Shown here: positions 17,956 through 27,304 of the stretch, piece by piece
How the letters are laid out: every line of letters starts with the position of its first letter
How positions within the stretch are numbered: position 1 is the stretch's first letter
Notes under the pieces: generated by a model
Databases searched by the model: none
Told to the model about the DNA's origin: nothing
Seen by the model: the letters and a program-made list of their open reading frames with translations, nothing else
From: a virus
Virus record (IMG/VR): IMGVR_UViG_3300031539_000074
Location: 1-45,739 of that record
Direction: 5' to 3' (one strand)
Length of the DNA: 45,739 nucleotides
Made by a program: the position numbers and the translations under genes

Positions 17956-18440
17956 AATGGTTTTTCCAAGTTTTTGATATATCTTTGTTTGTTCGCATCG
18001 AGCGCCCTCGTTAAAAACTTTCTACCGACCATGTTGCCCTTTGAATCGTAATAGTAACCGCCCGTTAGCTTTGATATACTCATTGCAACCGCGCCGTGAA
18101 CAGAAGTCCGTTTACCGCCTTTACCGATTCGTATAAACTCACTTGTACCATGCGGCGGATGTGCCCGATAGCGTCCTTCATGCAACCAAAGAGAATACGG
18201 GGTGTCACCGCCTGAAACCTCGATAATAAAGCCGTTGCCATAGCCAAGATCGGTAACCTCTCCTGACATTGATGCTCTGTGAGTTCCCTCGTCGACCGGC
18301 GCGTTATCCCTTGCTTTCCTGAGTAAATCCGCTTGAACACGATTACACCGCCCCTTGACTATTAGCCGTTTCTTTGTAAACGCTTGGCGTGTCTGATTTA
18401 TCGTTCTCTGGACACCTTTTATTATTATTCCTCGTGCCAT
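17952..18440 (-). CDS. HK97 gp10-like head-tail joining protein
   Basis: 162 residues. The central LRKARDNAPVDEGTHRASM and YSLWLHEG, followed by a C-terminal GRKFLTRALD, match the HK97 gp10 family, which joins completed heads to tails. The length fits the family. It lies directly after the head-closure-like protein, as expected. It acts in the cytoplasm during assembly. Confidence 0.75.
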   Translation of the reverse strand: MARGIIIKGVQRTINQTRQAFTKKRLIVKGRCNRVQADLLRKARDNAPVDEGTHRASMSGEVTDLGYGNGFIIEVSGGDTPYSLWLHEGRYRAHPPHGTSEFIRIGKGGKRTSVHGAVAMSISKLTGGYYYDSKGNMVGRKFLTRALDANKQRYIKNLEKPL

Positions 18441-18761
18441 TTATAAACCTAACTGTTTGACAAACGCCTCGTAATGGTGTAGTGTTCCGTGTAAAGTAAA
18501 AGGATCGCATTTAATAACACGGTAGCTCACACCCCCAATTACAACCTTATACCCATAGTCAACCGTTGCATCCGAGTCAAATACTATCAGGCCGTCACTT
18601 AGTTCGATTTGCCCCTTGCCGTTATTTACCTCTGTGATCTTGCGCTCGAAATAACATGCCTCTCCTGATGTCTCAGCGGTTGTATACCCGTCTTTACCGT
18701 TCGCCTGCAGTGTCGGAGCGTAAAGATCGCATGTCTGTTCAAGCTGGGCTGTGAGGCTCAT
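18441..18761 (-). CDS. Head closure / stopper-like protein
   Basis: 106 residues, mostly beta (CDLYAPTLQANG, VDYGYKVVIGGVSYRV, LHHYEAFVKQL). This length and pattern resemble head-tail adaptors that plug the connector after DNA packaging. It lies between the minor head protein and the gp10-like protein. The assignment is by position and size. Confidence 0.55.
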   Translation of the reverse strand: MSLTAQLEQTCDLYAPTLQANGKDGYTTAETSGEACYFERKITEVNNGKGQIELSDGLIVFDSDATVDYGYKVVIGGVSYRVIKCDPFTLHGTLHHYEAFVKQLGL

Positions 18762-19676
18762 TTACGCCACCTGCTTTAATGGTTTATATTTCCGCGCCAT
18801 TTCTTTTGATGACAAATCAGAATCAGCTTTATCGAACTGTGAACCGATCTCAACCTCACCCTCGTCGGCAAATTCGGAAATGAATGGCGATAGATTATGA
18901 GTGCAATTCGGGTGATACGGAGGTCGATAAGTCAGTTTCGGAAATCGCTTGCTATTTCCTGAAATACTGAATATCTGGTTTTCATACATTCGGCAAAAAT
19001 CCACCGCTCCCGTATCCGTAATTATTACAAGATCGACCCCGTCCTGCTTGCATCGATTAACCGTACCTTCAGTATGAGCCGCCCTTGAGAGTGTTCGTGC
19101 CAGTAAGTCTGAATAGGCCTTTGCATTCATCGTGACTTTACCGACCGTTATCATGCCATCTACAGTGTTATTTCTCAGGTTATCAAGTATATTCTTTGAC
19201 ACTTGAGGTCTTGACTGTCCCTCAATAATACCTTTGCCGATGCTTGCTGCTATTCGTTGCTTGTTCCCGGTAAACTGAGAGAATTTAATGAAACCTACAT
19301 AAGTCTGTTCCAAAGCATCTGCAATTATATTGAAGTCCGCCATGACTCCCTGAGCAGTCAACATGGCTGCATCTCTTTGCAACCGTGAGAATGTTGCCGT
19401 GTATTCGTTTCCGAGATATTTCTTCAACAGTTCCCGGTCTTGATGAAACCCGTTCTTGTAAGCCTTCGGGATGTATCGTTCCGCCCATATTGCATTATCC
19501 CGTTTAAGAGCCGTGATATGCTTCTCAATTTCTCGTATTTTTTGGGTTGCTCGTGTTTTCGCCACAGTCGTAAAATCAACGCCAATTAATATCGCTTTCA
19601 GGTCTGCAAGGGCTTCGGCATAGATGTCTACTATAGCCTGCCGTCCGGGCGTATTCGGTATCGGGTCTAATGTCAT
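18762..19676 (-). CDS. Mu gpF-like / minor capsid protein
   Basis: 304 residues. The N-terminal 120 residues are helical. The C-terminal part has LSRAAHTEGTVNRC, then DFCRMYENQIFSISG and PPYHPNCTHNLSPF, the Cys/His pattern of Mu gpF-like and phage minor capsid 2 proteins. These are usually encoded beside the portal; here the gene lies downstream of the major capsid and connector genes. Its start overlaps the connector stop by ATGA. It is probably a head component that binds near the portal and may be injected. Confidence 0.75.
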   Translation of the reverse strand: MTLDPIPNTPGRQAIVDIYAEALADLKAILIGVDFTTVAKTRATQKIREIEKHITALKRDNAIWAERYIPKAYKNGFHQDRELLKKYLGNEYTATFSRLQRDAAMLTAQGVMADFNIIADALEQTYVGFIKFSQFTGNKQRIAASIGKGIIEGQSRPQVSKNILDNLRNNTVDGMITVGKVTMNAKAYSDLLARTLSRAAHTEGTVNRCKQDGVDLVIITDTGAVDFCRMYENQIFSISGNSKRFPKLTYRPPYHPNCTHNLSPFISEFADEGEVEIGSQFDKADSDLSSKEMARKYKPLKQVA

Positions 19677-20263
19677 ACAAGGCCTACCCTCATCCAGGGA
19701 GAAAACTCAGACAATAGCGATTGTGGAAATTCTGTATTAGCAAAACCATCACTGTATGTTTCCTCAAATTCACCTATCCGAACACTTTTTATATCTTTAT
19801 CAGTCGCCAGAATAGAGTTTGTTTCAATGTAATATTTAATCAACTTCGCAACTGCTAACTTAATACCGACAGGGAATACGACACGAGTGATCGTAACCGT
19901 AGTTAAGCCCTCGACCTCATCAATAAGCTCATTTGTACTTGTAAGTGTCAATGTTCCGGCTGCGACTGTTGCAATCACTTTAATGCTGTTATTGTTGAGC
20001 GTATCCTGAATATCAATGTCCATTCCAGCGGCGAAATATGCCTCCACAAACTTACTATTACTGTCGGCTATCGTATCCGGGGCGCCTTTCACACAAGCAA
20101 TCGAAGAAGCTGATATATATACGGTTTTCTGATGAAACCGGTTATTGCATAAATTCATAACAAATTCTTGCACATCCGGGATAATAGCACTCAGATAAGT
20201 ATTATAATCCGATCCCGTGATCCGCAGTCTGGTTACGACTTCAGCCGTTGTAATTATCGGCAT
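19673..20263 (-). CDS. Head-tail connector (gp6-like)
   Basis: 196 residues. The start TTAEVVTRLRITGSDYNTYLSAIIPDVQEFVMNLC is typical of HK97 gp6-type connectors, which ring the portal. Residues about 55-115 form an extra beta insert (DIDIQDTLNNNSIKVIATV). The C-terminal helical part AVAKLIKYYIET and the end PWMRVGLV also fit. Its stop overlaps the minor head gene. Confidence 0.7.
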   Translation of the reverse strand: MPIITTAEVVTRLRITGSDYNTYLSAIIPDVQEFVMNLCNNRFHQKTVYISASSIACVKGAPDTIADSNSKFVEAYFAAGMDIDIQDTLNNNSIKVIATVAAGTLTLTSTNELIDEVEGLTTVTITRVVFPVGIKLAVAKLIKYYIETNSILATDKDIKSVRIGEFEETYSDGFANTEFPQSLLSEFSPWMRVGLV

Positions 20264-20266
20264 TGG

Positions 20267-20491
20267 TTAATCTTTCCCTGCCATTTTTGCAGTAGTTTTC
20301 TTTGTCGGTTTTGTCAGTTCTTCGAGTTGTGATTCAAGTTCCGCAATTCGCTCTTCTGCTGCGATAAGTTTTTCTTGCGTTTCGATAAGCAATTTCTGTT
20401 CTGAACCGCTGAGTTTCTTTTGCGCTGCCAGTCCCTTTTTGATAACCGCTGCTCTGTTTTTATCAGCTATTTGCTGCCTTACTGTAATCAT
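20267..20491 (-). CDS. Small coiled-coil protein
   Basis: 74 residues, highly charged. Residues about 25-60 form a heptad coiled coil (ETQEKLIAAEERIAELESQLEEL), followed by a Lys/Thr-rich tail. It lies between the exported beta-helix gene and the connector gene. The ribosome site is weak (GAGGCGAATA). The function is unknown; a small head-associated protein is possible. Confidence 0.65.
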   Translation of the reverse strand: MITVRQQIADKNRAAVIKKGLAAQKKLSGSEQKLLIETQEKLIAAEERIAELESQLEELTKPTKKTTAKMAGKD

Positions 20492-20520
20492 TATTCGCCT
20501 CGATGAAAGAGTTAATTTAT

Positions 20521-20542
20521 GAGCGGGCTTTTACACCCGCTC
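20521..20542 (-). terminator. Hairpin between capsid genes, possible partial terminator
   Basis: GAGCGGG pairs perfectly with CCCGCTC around an eight-base loop, in the 64-bp gap between the beta-helix gene and the coiled-coil gene. The minus-strand transcript continues with ATAAATT rather than a T run. It may therefore reduce read-through from the highly expressed capsid genes, or protect the upstream mRNA end, rather than stop transcription. Confidence 0.5.
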
Positions 20543-20555
20543 AAGTTTAAAGTGA

Positions 20556-21647
20556 TTATGGAGCTGTAGCTATACCACCGGCACCTGATGCTGTTGCATC
20601 GGAAGAGCCAATAAACACAACATCATTACCAGCCTCACTATCCCATGCCGCATAACCTGCCATCGAGCAGCTGTGCATGAGTATACCTTCATTATTCGGG
20701 TTTGTGCCAATAAAGAGTGAAGTTAAATCAGCACCTTTGTTGACATTGAAATTTACAAACGTACAATCACGGAATATAATCCACCCGCTTATAGCCGTTG
20801 CATCATACGATTTGATAGCTCCGTGCGTTAATGTTGCGGAGTAAGAAAGGATATGACATCCATTGAAAAAGCACTGACCCACCGGGCCATCCAATACGAT
20901 GTTGGCATTTGTACCAGCCCTAATAGTCGAGTTTGTTCCGAATGTACATCGGTCAAAGGTATTTTCAGAACCTGTCAAGTACAGATCGTTTGCACCGGTA
21001 GCGGCTGCGGGTGTTGCATTACCGCATCCTGATACATGTACATTAACAAAATGATTCCTTGCGCCGGACACTATTAGAGCCCCAACTGCGACAACAGAAT
21101 CACCATAATTCACTATCGACATATTAGCAAATACATTATTGTTCCCAGTGACATTGATCAGTGAAGCGAGCGCATGAGGAAATATCAGCGTCCCCGGAAC
21201 GAATGTTGCATTCGATACTCTTGCCCGCTGGTTATACATCGAACCGGAACATAGGCCAACTGTAGTTATGCCATGCTTAGACCAGACTAATGTAGTGTCA
21301 AAATATGATGTTGTATTTGCGCCCGTGGTGCCCGATGACATTAGAACTATACCATCACCGTCCCCGGTAGTGCAAAGCCCATACGCAGTCACAATACTTG
21401 CCACAGCCTGATCTTTCGATCTTCCGTTGTTTGTAGATGCCCCATTCTCAGGATCGACAAAATACCAATCACCCAATATTTGAGGTAGCCCGGACGGCAG
21501 TTCATTTTCGAGCTTATCATACAAAGGGTCGAGTGTATGCCTGAGCGGTAATGTCGACCGTGATCCCAGCCAGCCATCCGAAAATACAGCCGTACTCAAC
21601 ACAACGATAAGCAGTAGAACTGTTATAGAAATTCTTTTAAATAACAT
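20556..21647 (-). CDS. Exported beta-helix protein next to the major capsid gene
   Basis: 363 residues. Residues 1-23 look like a Sec signal peptide (MLFKRIS, a run of Leu/Val/Ile, then VFSDG). The mature part starts DWYFVDPENGAS and shows the short repeated turns of a right-handed beta-helix (NNVFANMSIVN, NHFVNVHVSGC, NTFDRCTF, CFFNGCHIL). Its place one gene after the major capsid protein is where decoration or auxiliary head proteins sit, but a signal peptide is incompatible with ordinary cytoplasmic head assembly. It could be a secreted enzyme or surface protein expressed at capsid levels. Confidence 0.75.
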   Translation of the reverse strand: MLFKRISITVLLLIVVLSTAVFSDGWLGSRSTLPLRHTLDPLYDKLENELPSGLPQILGDWYFVDPENGASTNNGRSKDQAVASIVTAYGLCTTGDGDGIVLMSSGTTGANTTSYFDTTLVWSKHGITTVGLCSGSMYNQRARVSNATFVPGTLIFPHALASLINVTGNNNVFANMSIVNYGDSVVAVGALIVSGARNHFVNVHVSGCGNATPAAATGANDLYLTGSENTFDRCTFGTNSTIRAGTNANIVLDGPVGQCFFNGCHILSYSATLTHGAIKSYDATAISGWIIFRDCTFVNFNVNKGADLTSLFIGTNPNNEGILMHSCSMAGYAAWDSEAGNDVVFIGSSDATASGAGGIATAP

Positions 21648-21664
21648 TTTCTTTTCCTCTCTGT

Positions 21665-22678
21665 TTATCCATTGGTGACGAGTTTAGCTACACGGATATT
21701 TTTCTGGAGCCATACACGAGACCAGTTAGTACCCACGATAAGCTGTGCATTAGTCGGCGAGAAGTTCCCCGTTGTGACCGAGGTCGTCGAGCTTAATCCC
21801 TGCGGATGCAGAAGCAATGCCAGCCTTGATACGGTTTCATACTGAACGCCGCCGAGACCCTGTAAAGGTTCACGCACTGTCTCGATCAATGGCTCGTCGA
21901 TAGGCACGGGAGCTCTTGCAAATGCACCGGTTCCGAATACGAATGTATCGTATTTATACCCAGATGTACTTCCTGCGGTTGCGGTCATATCATCATCTAC
22001 CAGCACACGCCGTCCCTTGTAATAGGGTATTTCAGGGCTTTGCGCTGATTCTCTGATATTGTCTATCAGATCGAGTCCCTGTAACCGCCTGAAAGGCACG
22101 GAATGCATACAAATTGCAGCAAACATATCCCAGCGATCACCTTGAAGATGGAACGTGTCCAGAATCGCATCTCCATCAATGAGGTTCGCATCCTGAGCAT
22201 TGTCACCATCTTCGATTGATATGTCATTGAGCAGCACAGCCATAGAAGCGGCTTCGAACATGCCGGTAAGTTTTGCCAGCATGATGGTCTGCTCTTCACG
22301 TACCCAGTAATCGACAAATCTGTCAAGAAACACCCTGACAGGATCACTGCCTGCTGTGACCTTTATCAATGCAGAAGATTTGAATGATTTTGCGCGGTAG
22401 TCTTTTTGCGCATACGAAATATCTGAGGTGATTTGCCCGGATGTGATTTCTGTCTCACTATCCGTAACCACCGAGGAATCACCGGAAAGGTCATCCCATA
22501 ACGGCATATCGACAGTCCTGCCAGGTGCATTGGCTGCAGCTACGATAGCCGGTGTTGATTGTGCGATACCGCTCTGAACCAGCAAGCTTTTACTTGCTGA
22601 TTGCTCGACAAAATACTGTTCTGCAATTTCGGGTTCAAGGCTAAGATCCGCTATTTCTACATAAGTTGCATCAGCCAC
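21665..22678 (-). CDS. Major capsid protein
   Basis: 337 residues, starting at GTG 22678 with GGAG ten bases upstream. It follows the scaffold gene. The sequence fits an HK97-fold coat protein of the kind without a fused protease: an N-terminal arm, RFVDYWVREEQTIMLAKLTGM backbone helix, then a P-domain and the strand VPIDEPLIETVREP, and a C-terminal LLLHPQG. No prohead protease gene is visible, and the separate scaffold agrees with that. Confidence 0.85.
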   Translation of the reverse strand: MADATYVEIADLSLEPEIAEQYFVEQSASKSLLVQSGIAQSTPAIVAAANAPGRTVDMPLWDDLSGDSSVVTDSETEITSGQITSDISYAQKDYRAKSFKSSALIKVTAGSDPVRVFLDRFVDYWVREEQTIMLAKLTGMFEAASMAVLLNDISIEDGDNAQDANLIDGDAILDTFHLQGDRWDMFAAICMHSVPFRRLQGLDLIDNIRESAQSPEIPYYKGRRVLVDDDMTATAGSTSGYKYDTFVFGTGAFARAPVPIDEPLIETVREPLQGLGGVQYETVSRLALLLHPQGLSSTTSVTTGNFSPTNAQLIVGTNWSRVWLQKNIRVAKLVTNG

Positions 22679-22692
22679 TTTTTACTCCATTC

Positions 22693-23340
22693 TTAATATC
22701 CGGCCGCTTTCTTGTACTTGTTATAAAGTTCCGGATTATTCTTTTTTAATATGAGCTGTTGAGTCATATTGTAATATTCAGGTTTAAACGGATTCTTTCC
22801 GCCCTCAATCATTAAATTCACATCATGAGGATTACGAGTGTTATCCGCCAACCTCTTTTCCACTTCAGCCGTAACCGCCGCCTCAAACTCAGTTTTCAAA
22901 TTGCCCATGTTTCTGTTAGTTGAATCTTCATCGTCGCCGATGAAATATTTCACCAGTTTCACGGGCAGCCCAACTTCATTAGCAGAAGTAACCGCAAGGG
23001 CAGTCAACTCAGATTTAAGTGTTTTCTTCTCTGCCGATTCGACACGAAGCCTCAACTCTCTGAGTTCTTTTTTCTCTTCAGTTTCAGGCGGATGGTCGGT
23101 GTTATATTTTTCAAGTATAAGCCCAGGTAACTTTTCTGATTTGAACTTCTCTTCAAAACTCGTCATTGCCTTTGTTGCGTGAGCGTCCCGGTAACTCTTT
23201 AATACAGGATTATTTTCAACAAATGAATGCACATTATCAGTCGACAGTCCCACAAGTGGATTCATCCCCTCAAGGTACTTTTTGACATCTGCACTTTCTT
23301 TGTTTTCGTCGATAAATGTTTTTACGTCTGTAAATTCCAT
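22693..23340 (-). CDS. Scaffolding protein
   Basis: 215 residues, highly charged and helical. It lies between portal and major capsid genes, as expected. Residues about 80-120 are a coiled coil (EEKKELRELRLRVESAEKK), typical of DUF4355-like phage scaffolds. The C-terminus is basic (LYNKYKKAAGY), as is common where scaffold binds coat. AAGGAG precedes the ATG. Confidence 0.75.
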   Translation of the reverse strand: MEFTDVKTFIDENKESADVKKYLEGMNPLVGLSTDNVHSFVENNPVLKSYRDAHATKAMTSFEEKFKSEKLPGLILEKYNTDHPPETEEKKELRELRLRVESAEKKTLKSELTALAVTSANEVGLPVKLVKYFIGDDEDSTNRNMGNLKTEFEAAVTAEVEKRLADNTRNPHDVNLMIEGGKNPFKPEYYNMTQQLILKKNNPELYNKYKKAAGY

Positions 23341-23382
23341 GATTTACTCCTTTTCGCTTAGGTACGTGCCCCAAGTGCAAGG

Positions 23383-24867
23383 TTAAGTGTTTTGATTTGT
23401 ATTATTTTCCTGATTTATATTCTCTTGATTCACGTTCATATTCTCGAACGGATCTGCTGGTGCCTCCTCTTCTATACGTGCCATTTCGGCCTCTACGTCA
23501 TCAATAAACGGCATAAGGCTTAATATCGTTCTCATGCTTATCGTGCCTTTGAGCGCTGCCGCCACATCTGCGTATAACGAAAGTTCTATCGGCAGGTTAC
23601 GTGTAAACTGTATTGTTATATTCAGCCAATCAAGTTTCTGCCCTTTTATCGAAGTCAGTGTATTTAAAACTTCGAACATATGCCGTGTCGCTGCCGTAAA
23701 TTTCCGCTCTTTTGTGATACTCTTGTTTTCAAGTCCCATGAGTTTATATTTGCGGCTTTCCCCCGACTGTGCACCGCCTGAGAACTTTTCGTCATTCAGG
23801 TTCGGTATACGTGCAAACCGATAAATATTGTCTTCTAAACGGGCGAGATGATGCTCTAAGAAAGCGTCTTTAATATCCTTCGTTAAATATGCAGCCTCAC
23901 CTCCCTTTGGTAGGCTCATAACTCGTGAGTTTGCTATTTCCTCGGCCTGCTCTTTGTCAAGCGATGTTCCGGTAACTTTGAGATATGCATTCCTGAATGC
24001 CTCAAACTCATCTTGATTGAAAGAGATGCACTTATCATAAGCATCAATCAAAGCCTTTGTCTTTTCAAAGTCACCTTGCTTCTCATTGTTATTTATATAT
24101 TCAAGCAACGGAATTAGTTTGAAATTATGAGGAAGTGGATTGATAGTCTCGGTGTCATCAGTCATAAACGTGCCATCGGCTACCTCTATCCAAAACGTGA
24201 CATGAGTATTATCATACCATTCGACACGATACCGCTCGCTGGCCGTACCGTTCTGCACAACTGCCACTTTATAATATCGCATTGCAGCCTGATTATCTTT
24301 AGTGCTCATGTCTTTTATGAATATACATTCCCATGGCGGAATACTCATCACGCGCTCAGAAACACCAGATTCATCCTTGCCCTGATATAGCAACCGACAG
24401 GCACGGCCACATATAGATTGGAATTTACCCGTCTCTGAATCGAGGTCTTCAATGTTGTTTACCTTATTAAACTCCATTATGTATTCATCTTGCTTATCAT
24501 CGGCTGCTTTATTTTCGTTTTCATCGCCTCCTGAATCAGTTTCGTATACTATCGGATTGCCGTAAATGTACCCGGTGAACGTATCGACTATCTCACCCCT
24601 GAAATCATGAGGAAGCTTATTGCAGATACCGTCTTGTGATTTGTCTTCTCTGCCAAGTATCGGCACATCGCCTTTGTATTCTGCGTAAGCGGTAATCTCT
24701 GCCGTGCGCCGCTCCTCATTCGCTTTAATCAGGTCTTTAATGATGTCAGAGTTTATTTCACCATTCATTTCTTTAATTTTGAAAAGTGCAGCTGCAAGGG
24801 CATCAGTCATAATCGCTGGGATGGTTGTCTTCCCAACTATTGCGCCTGTTATCGTTCGTGGACTCAT
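23383..24867 (-). CDS. Portal protein, SPP1 gp6 family
   Basis: 494 residues, the family's usual length. Signatures include ADIxAY-type EITAYAEYKGDVPIL near residue 60, FTGYIYGNPIVYE near 98, the wing and stem region with PPWECIFIKD, and FEAFRNAYLKVTG. The C-terminal tail is Asn/Gln-rich. The portal forms the dodecameric DNA channel at one head vertex. It overlaps the large terminase stop by ATGA. Confidence 0.85.
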   Translation of the reverse strand: MSPRTITGAIVGKTTIPAIMTDALAAALFKIKEMNGEINSDIIKDLIKANEERRTAEITAYAEYKGDVPILGREDKSQDGICNKLPHDFRGEIVDTFTGYIYGNPIVYETDSGGDENENKAADDKQDEYIMEFNKVNNIEDLDSETGKFQSICGRACRLLYQGKDESGVSERVMSIPPWECIFIKDMSTKDNQAAMRYYKVAVVQNGTASERYRVEWYDNTHVTFWIEVADGTFMTDDTETINPLPHNFKLIPLLEYINNNEKQGDFEKTKALIDAYDKCISFNQDEFEAFRNAYLKVTGTSLDKEQAEEIANSRVMSLPKGGEAAYLTKDIKDAFLEHHLARLEDNIYRFARIPNLNDEKFSGGAQSGESRKYKLMGLENKSITKERKFTAATRHMFEVLNTLTSIKGQKLDWLNITIQFTRNLPIELSLYADVAAALKGTISMRTILSLMPFIDDVEAEMARIEEEAPADPFENMNVNQENINQENNTNQNT

Positions 24868-26240
24868 CCTGATACCCTTCGTATAGATGCCCCGGCTGTA
24901 ATCTTTTGAGGTTCGACAAGCATGTCATAGCCACCTGCCGCCGAATCCGGCTGGTCATCGTGAGTGGCTTCCGGGAAGTTCTCGCATTCCGTGATAAACG
25001 CATCATTCCACGGCGCTTTGAGAACCTTGACATTCCCAGCCTCGCATTGAGCAGACAGAGGCGAAAAACGAGTTACTTTATCCTTTTGCGATAACGATGC
25101 ACTGGCGTTAAACCCCGCCAGTGTCCTTATAAGCGATTGCACTTCTGATTTACCCGAGGCTCCAGGCTCTTGTTCCAGTCCGATTATAACGCCCTTGCCG
25201 TCCTGCGATGCTGTATTTTTGATTGCATCGACAACTTTCTTTGGTGATCCTTGAAAGCGAACAACATTCAAGATATACACATACCCTGCTTTATCCATAC
25301 CCATCTTTACGCCCACTGTCCAGTCAGGATCGTTATCGGCTGTCTTTTCTGTTGCCGCTCTATCCCAGTAGCGTACAGTTTTTTCACACACCGGAGCTGC
25401 ATCGACAACCTCTACCCATCGGCGCTGAAAGTATAAGCCTGCTGCCGGCCGTATTTTCCAGTTGTTTTTGAGTAATTGTTCACGTTCTACATGGCCGAGC
25501 GCATTAAGATTAGCAAGATATCCGGGGTCTTTTTTGAGCAATATTGGATTATCATATATATTTGCAGGGATGAATGTAAACGATTTCGGCAATGAATCAC
25601 TACCATACTTCTCTTTCAATTCGGCCTCGGTTGCCGCCCAGCGGAGCTCATCATTGATATGCAGAAAATAACGTACAACACCGCCACGTTCCTCAATTGG
25701 ATATCCTGTGTCGTGATCTATCCACCATTCTATCATTTCGGCGATAAACGAATCAGGATCGGGATTGCATGTCGCTCGAATATATGGCCTTACACCACAC
25801 AAAGAACGATTACGGGAAAGCATGTAAAAGAATATTTTTTTGCTAAAATGTGTTATTTCATCAAAAGCCATATAGGTAATTTGAGCGCCCTGGTATGCTA
25901 AGCGATCCTTGTCGTATTCCATGTGAGCGAATGTCATCTTTGCGCCGCTTGGGAATATCCATTCAAGCGTTGTTTGCTTAGGTCGTGCCCCGGCAAAAGG
26001 GTATATTTCTTCTGATTCATCCCACAGTCCGCCCTCGGTTCGAATCTGTGTGGACTGCTGCCTGAATATCACACCGCCGAAACCCGGATTATTGACGTGC
26101 CTCACAGGTTCAAGCAGTTCCCCAAATGTCTTTCCACCGCCAGCCGCACCGCCGTAAATGACAATATCGGCCGCCGAAGACAGAAACATCATCTGCTTAC
26201 CCGGTTGCGGTCTGATTATCCTCTGTGGTGTCTGTTCCAT
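24864..26240 (-). CDS. Terminase large subunit
   Basis: 458 residues from ATG 26240. A longer frame reaches 26336, and its extra 32 residues look like a signal peptide, but that segment lies inside the small terminase gene, and packaging ATPases are cytoplasmic. AGGAG lies two bases before ATG 26240, closer than usual. The Walker A motif is GGAAGGGKT at residues 30-38, Walker B is ITYMAFDE at 121-128, and the nuclease domain starts near VRYWDRAATE with acidic residues in DNDPDW and GLEQEPGASGKSE. It cuts and pumps DNA through the portal. Confidence 0.9.
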   Translation of the reverse strand: MEQTPQRIIRPQPGKQMMFLSSAADIVIYGGAAGGGKTFGELLEPVRHVNNPGFGGVIFRQQSTQIRTEGGLWDESEEIYPFAGARPKQTTLEWIFPSGAKMTFAHMEYDKDRLAYQGAQITYMAFDEITHFSKKIFFYMLSRNRSLCGVRPYIRATCNPDPDSFIAEMIEWWIDHDTGYPIEERGGVVRYFLHINDELRWAATEAELKEKYGSDSLPKSFTFIPANIYDNPILLKKDPGYLANLNALGHVEREQLLKNNWKIRPAAGLYFQRRWVEVVDAAPVCEKTVRYWDRAATEKTADNDPDWTVGVKMGMDKAGYVYILNVVRFQGSPKKVVDAIKNTASQDGKGVIIGLEQEPGASGKSEVQSLIRTLAGFNASASLSQKDKVTRFSPLSAQCEAGNVKVLKAPWNDAFITECENFPEATHDDQPDSAAGGYDMLVEPQKITAGASIRRVSG

Positions 26241-26661
26241 CGCTCCTGCCGTTGTCGGGAAGCTCAAAGATAGTAATATTAGACCCGACATTAATATTGA
26301 CAAGCGGGTCTTTTGCTTTAATCCCAAGTAATTCATGCCGCTCCTTTTGCACTGCCAAACATGCCTTGTAATCTTGTATTGATATTGATCGCTTGTAGAG
26401 GTCTTCCAGTCTCGTTAAACCGAGTCCTATTTCATAATCTTTTTTGTAGTCTGATATTTTTTCAATTTCCTTTCGTGCCCTTTGCATATATGCGTCAATA
26501 GTGCGCTCGCTGACATTCCATGTCCATCCCGGGTCTTCTTTTTCCGCCTGTTTTGATATATATTGAAGCATTTCTTTTCGGGTGAGGCCCATGATTATTA
26601 AGCTGACAATGGCCTCGACACGAATGATTAATTCTGCTTTTGATGTTTTTTCACCGGGCAT
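26197..26661 (-). CDS. Terminase small subunit
   Basis: 154 residues from ATG 26661, which has GGAAGAG seven bases upstream and overlaps the PLD-like gene's end by 11 bases. Residues about 8-70 are a helix-turn-helix-like domain (AELIIRVEAIVSLIIMG, WNVSERTIDAYMQRARKE), as in DNA-recognising small terminases. Residues about 75-120 are helical and suited to oligomer contacts. It lies directly before the large subunit, whose start it overlaps by 44 bases. Confidence 0.8.
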   Translation of the reverse strand: MPGEKTSKAELIIRVEAIVSLIIMGLTRKEMLQYISKQAEKEDPGWTWNVSERTIDAYMQRARKEIEKISDYKKDYEIGLGLTRLEDLYKRSISIQDYKACLAVQKERHELLGIKAKDPLVNINVGSNITIFELPDNGRSDGTDTTEDNQTATG

Positions 26662-27304
26662 TGTACATCTCTTCCATCCATGACTTATGAAATTCATATA
26701 AGGCTTTGTCGTTAGTGAGGATAAACTGTTCTGCTCGTGGATTCGCAGTCAGGTTGGCACTGCCTTCTATGACAAAGTAATCCGGGTATTTTTCAAGTAG
26801 CATTATTTTAGTGTGATTCATAAAGGCAATATACCTCATGCCTCGTTTCAATAGGCCTTGTAAAATCATGGCATATACGGCTGTTTCACGGCGTTTGAAG
26901 TATAAGCCGGTCATTAATGACATCTTTTTGACTTGTTTTGAGTCTATTAATTCAAGCATTTCTTCTGCAACGGTGCGATTCATAGTCGATGTTGATACAT
27001 AAAAGTCATTGATACCGCCTGCAAGATTAATGATGTGCGGGACGTATGTCCAAAAATCGAAATTACCGCTTGATATAACATGCAATGAATAACCAGTTTC
27101 CGGTAATATCGGCATGAGTTCGGCTAAGTGTTCAAGTTTTATTTCATTGCGTTTTTTTGCTTTCAGGTGTATCCGAGATGTCTTATGTTGTGATTTATTT
27201 AGAATAGTTGACTGTATTGGCATATTTGTTATTTCAAGTTTCTTATCCATGAAGTCTAATGGATTGAATATTTCTATACGTGGGGCTTCTGGTATATCTA
27301 TCAT
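26651..27304 (-). CDS. Phospholipase D-like (PLDc) protein upstream of terminase
   Basis: 217 residues. The C-terminal half has NHTKIMLLE and, after a short gap, DYFVIEGSANLTANPRAEQF, the HxK plus SANL(T)xNPR signature of PLD-fold phage and mobile-element proteins. Only one HxK motif is present, so two copies would be needed for a full active site. PLD-fold proteins include nucleases and lipid hydrolases. It is coupled to neighbours by ATGA upstream and an 11-base overlap downstream. A role in genome end processing or packaging is a guess from position. Confidence 0.7.
   Translation of the reverse strand: MIDIPEAPRIEIFNPLDFMDKKLEITNMPIQSTILNKSQHKTSRIHLKAKKRNEIKLEHLAELMPILPETGYSLHVISSGNFDFWTYVPHIINLAGGINDFYVSTSTMNRTVAEEMLELIDSKQVKKMSLMTGLYFKRRETAVYAMILQGLLKRGMRYIAFMNHTKIMLLEKYPDYFVIEGSANLTANPRAEQFILTNDKALYEFHKSWMEEMYNAR

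Noticed and set aside
26241-26336. Signal peptide at the N-terminus of the large terminase
   Set aside because: The segment lies inside the small terminase gene in another frame; a downstream ATG with a ribosome site gives a normal cytoplasmic packaging ATPase.
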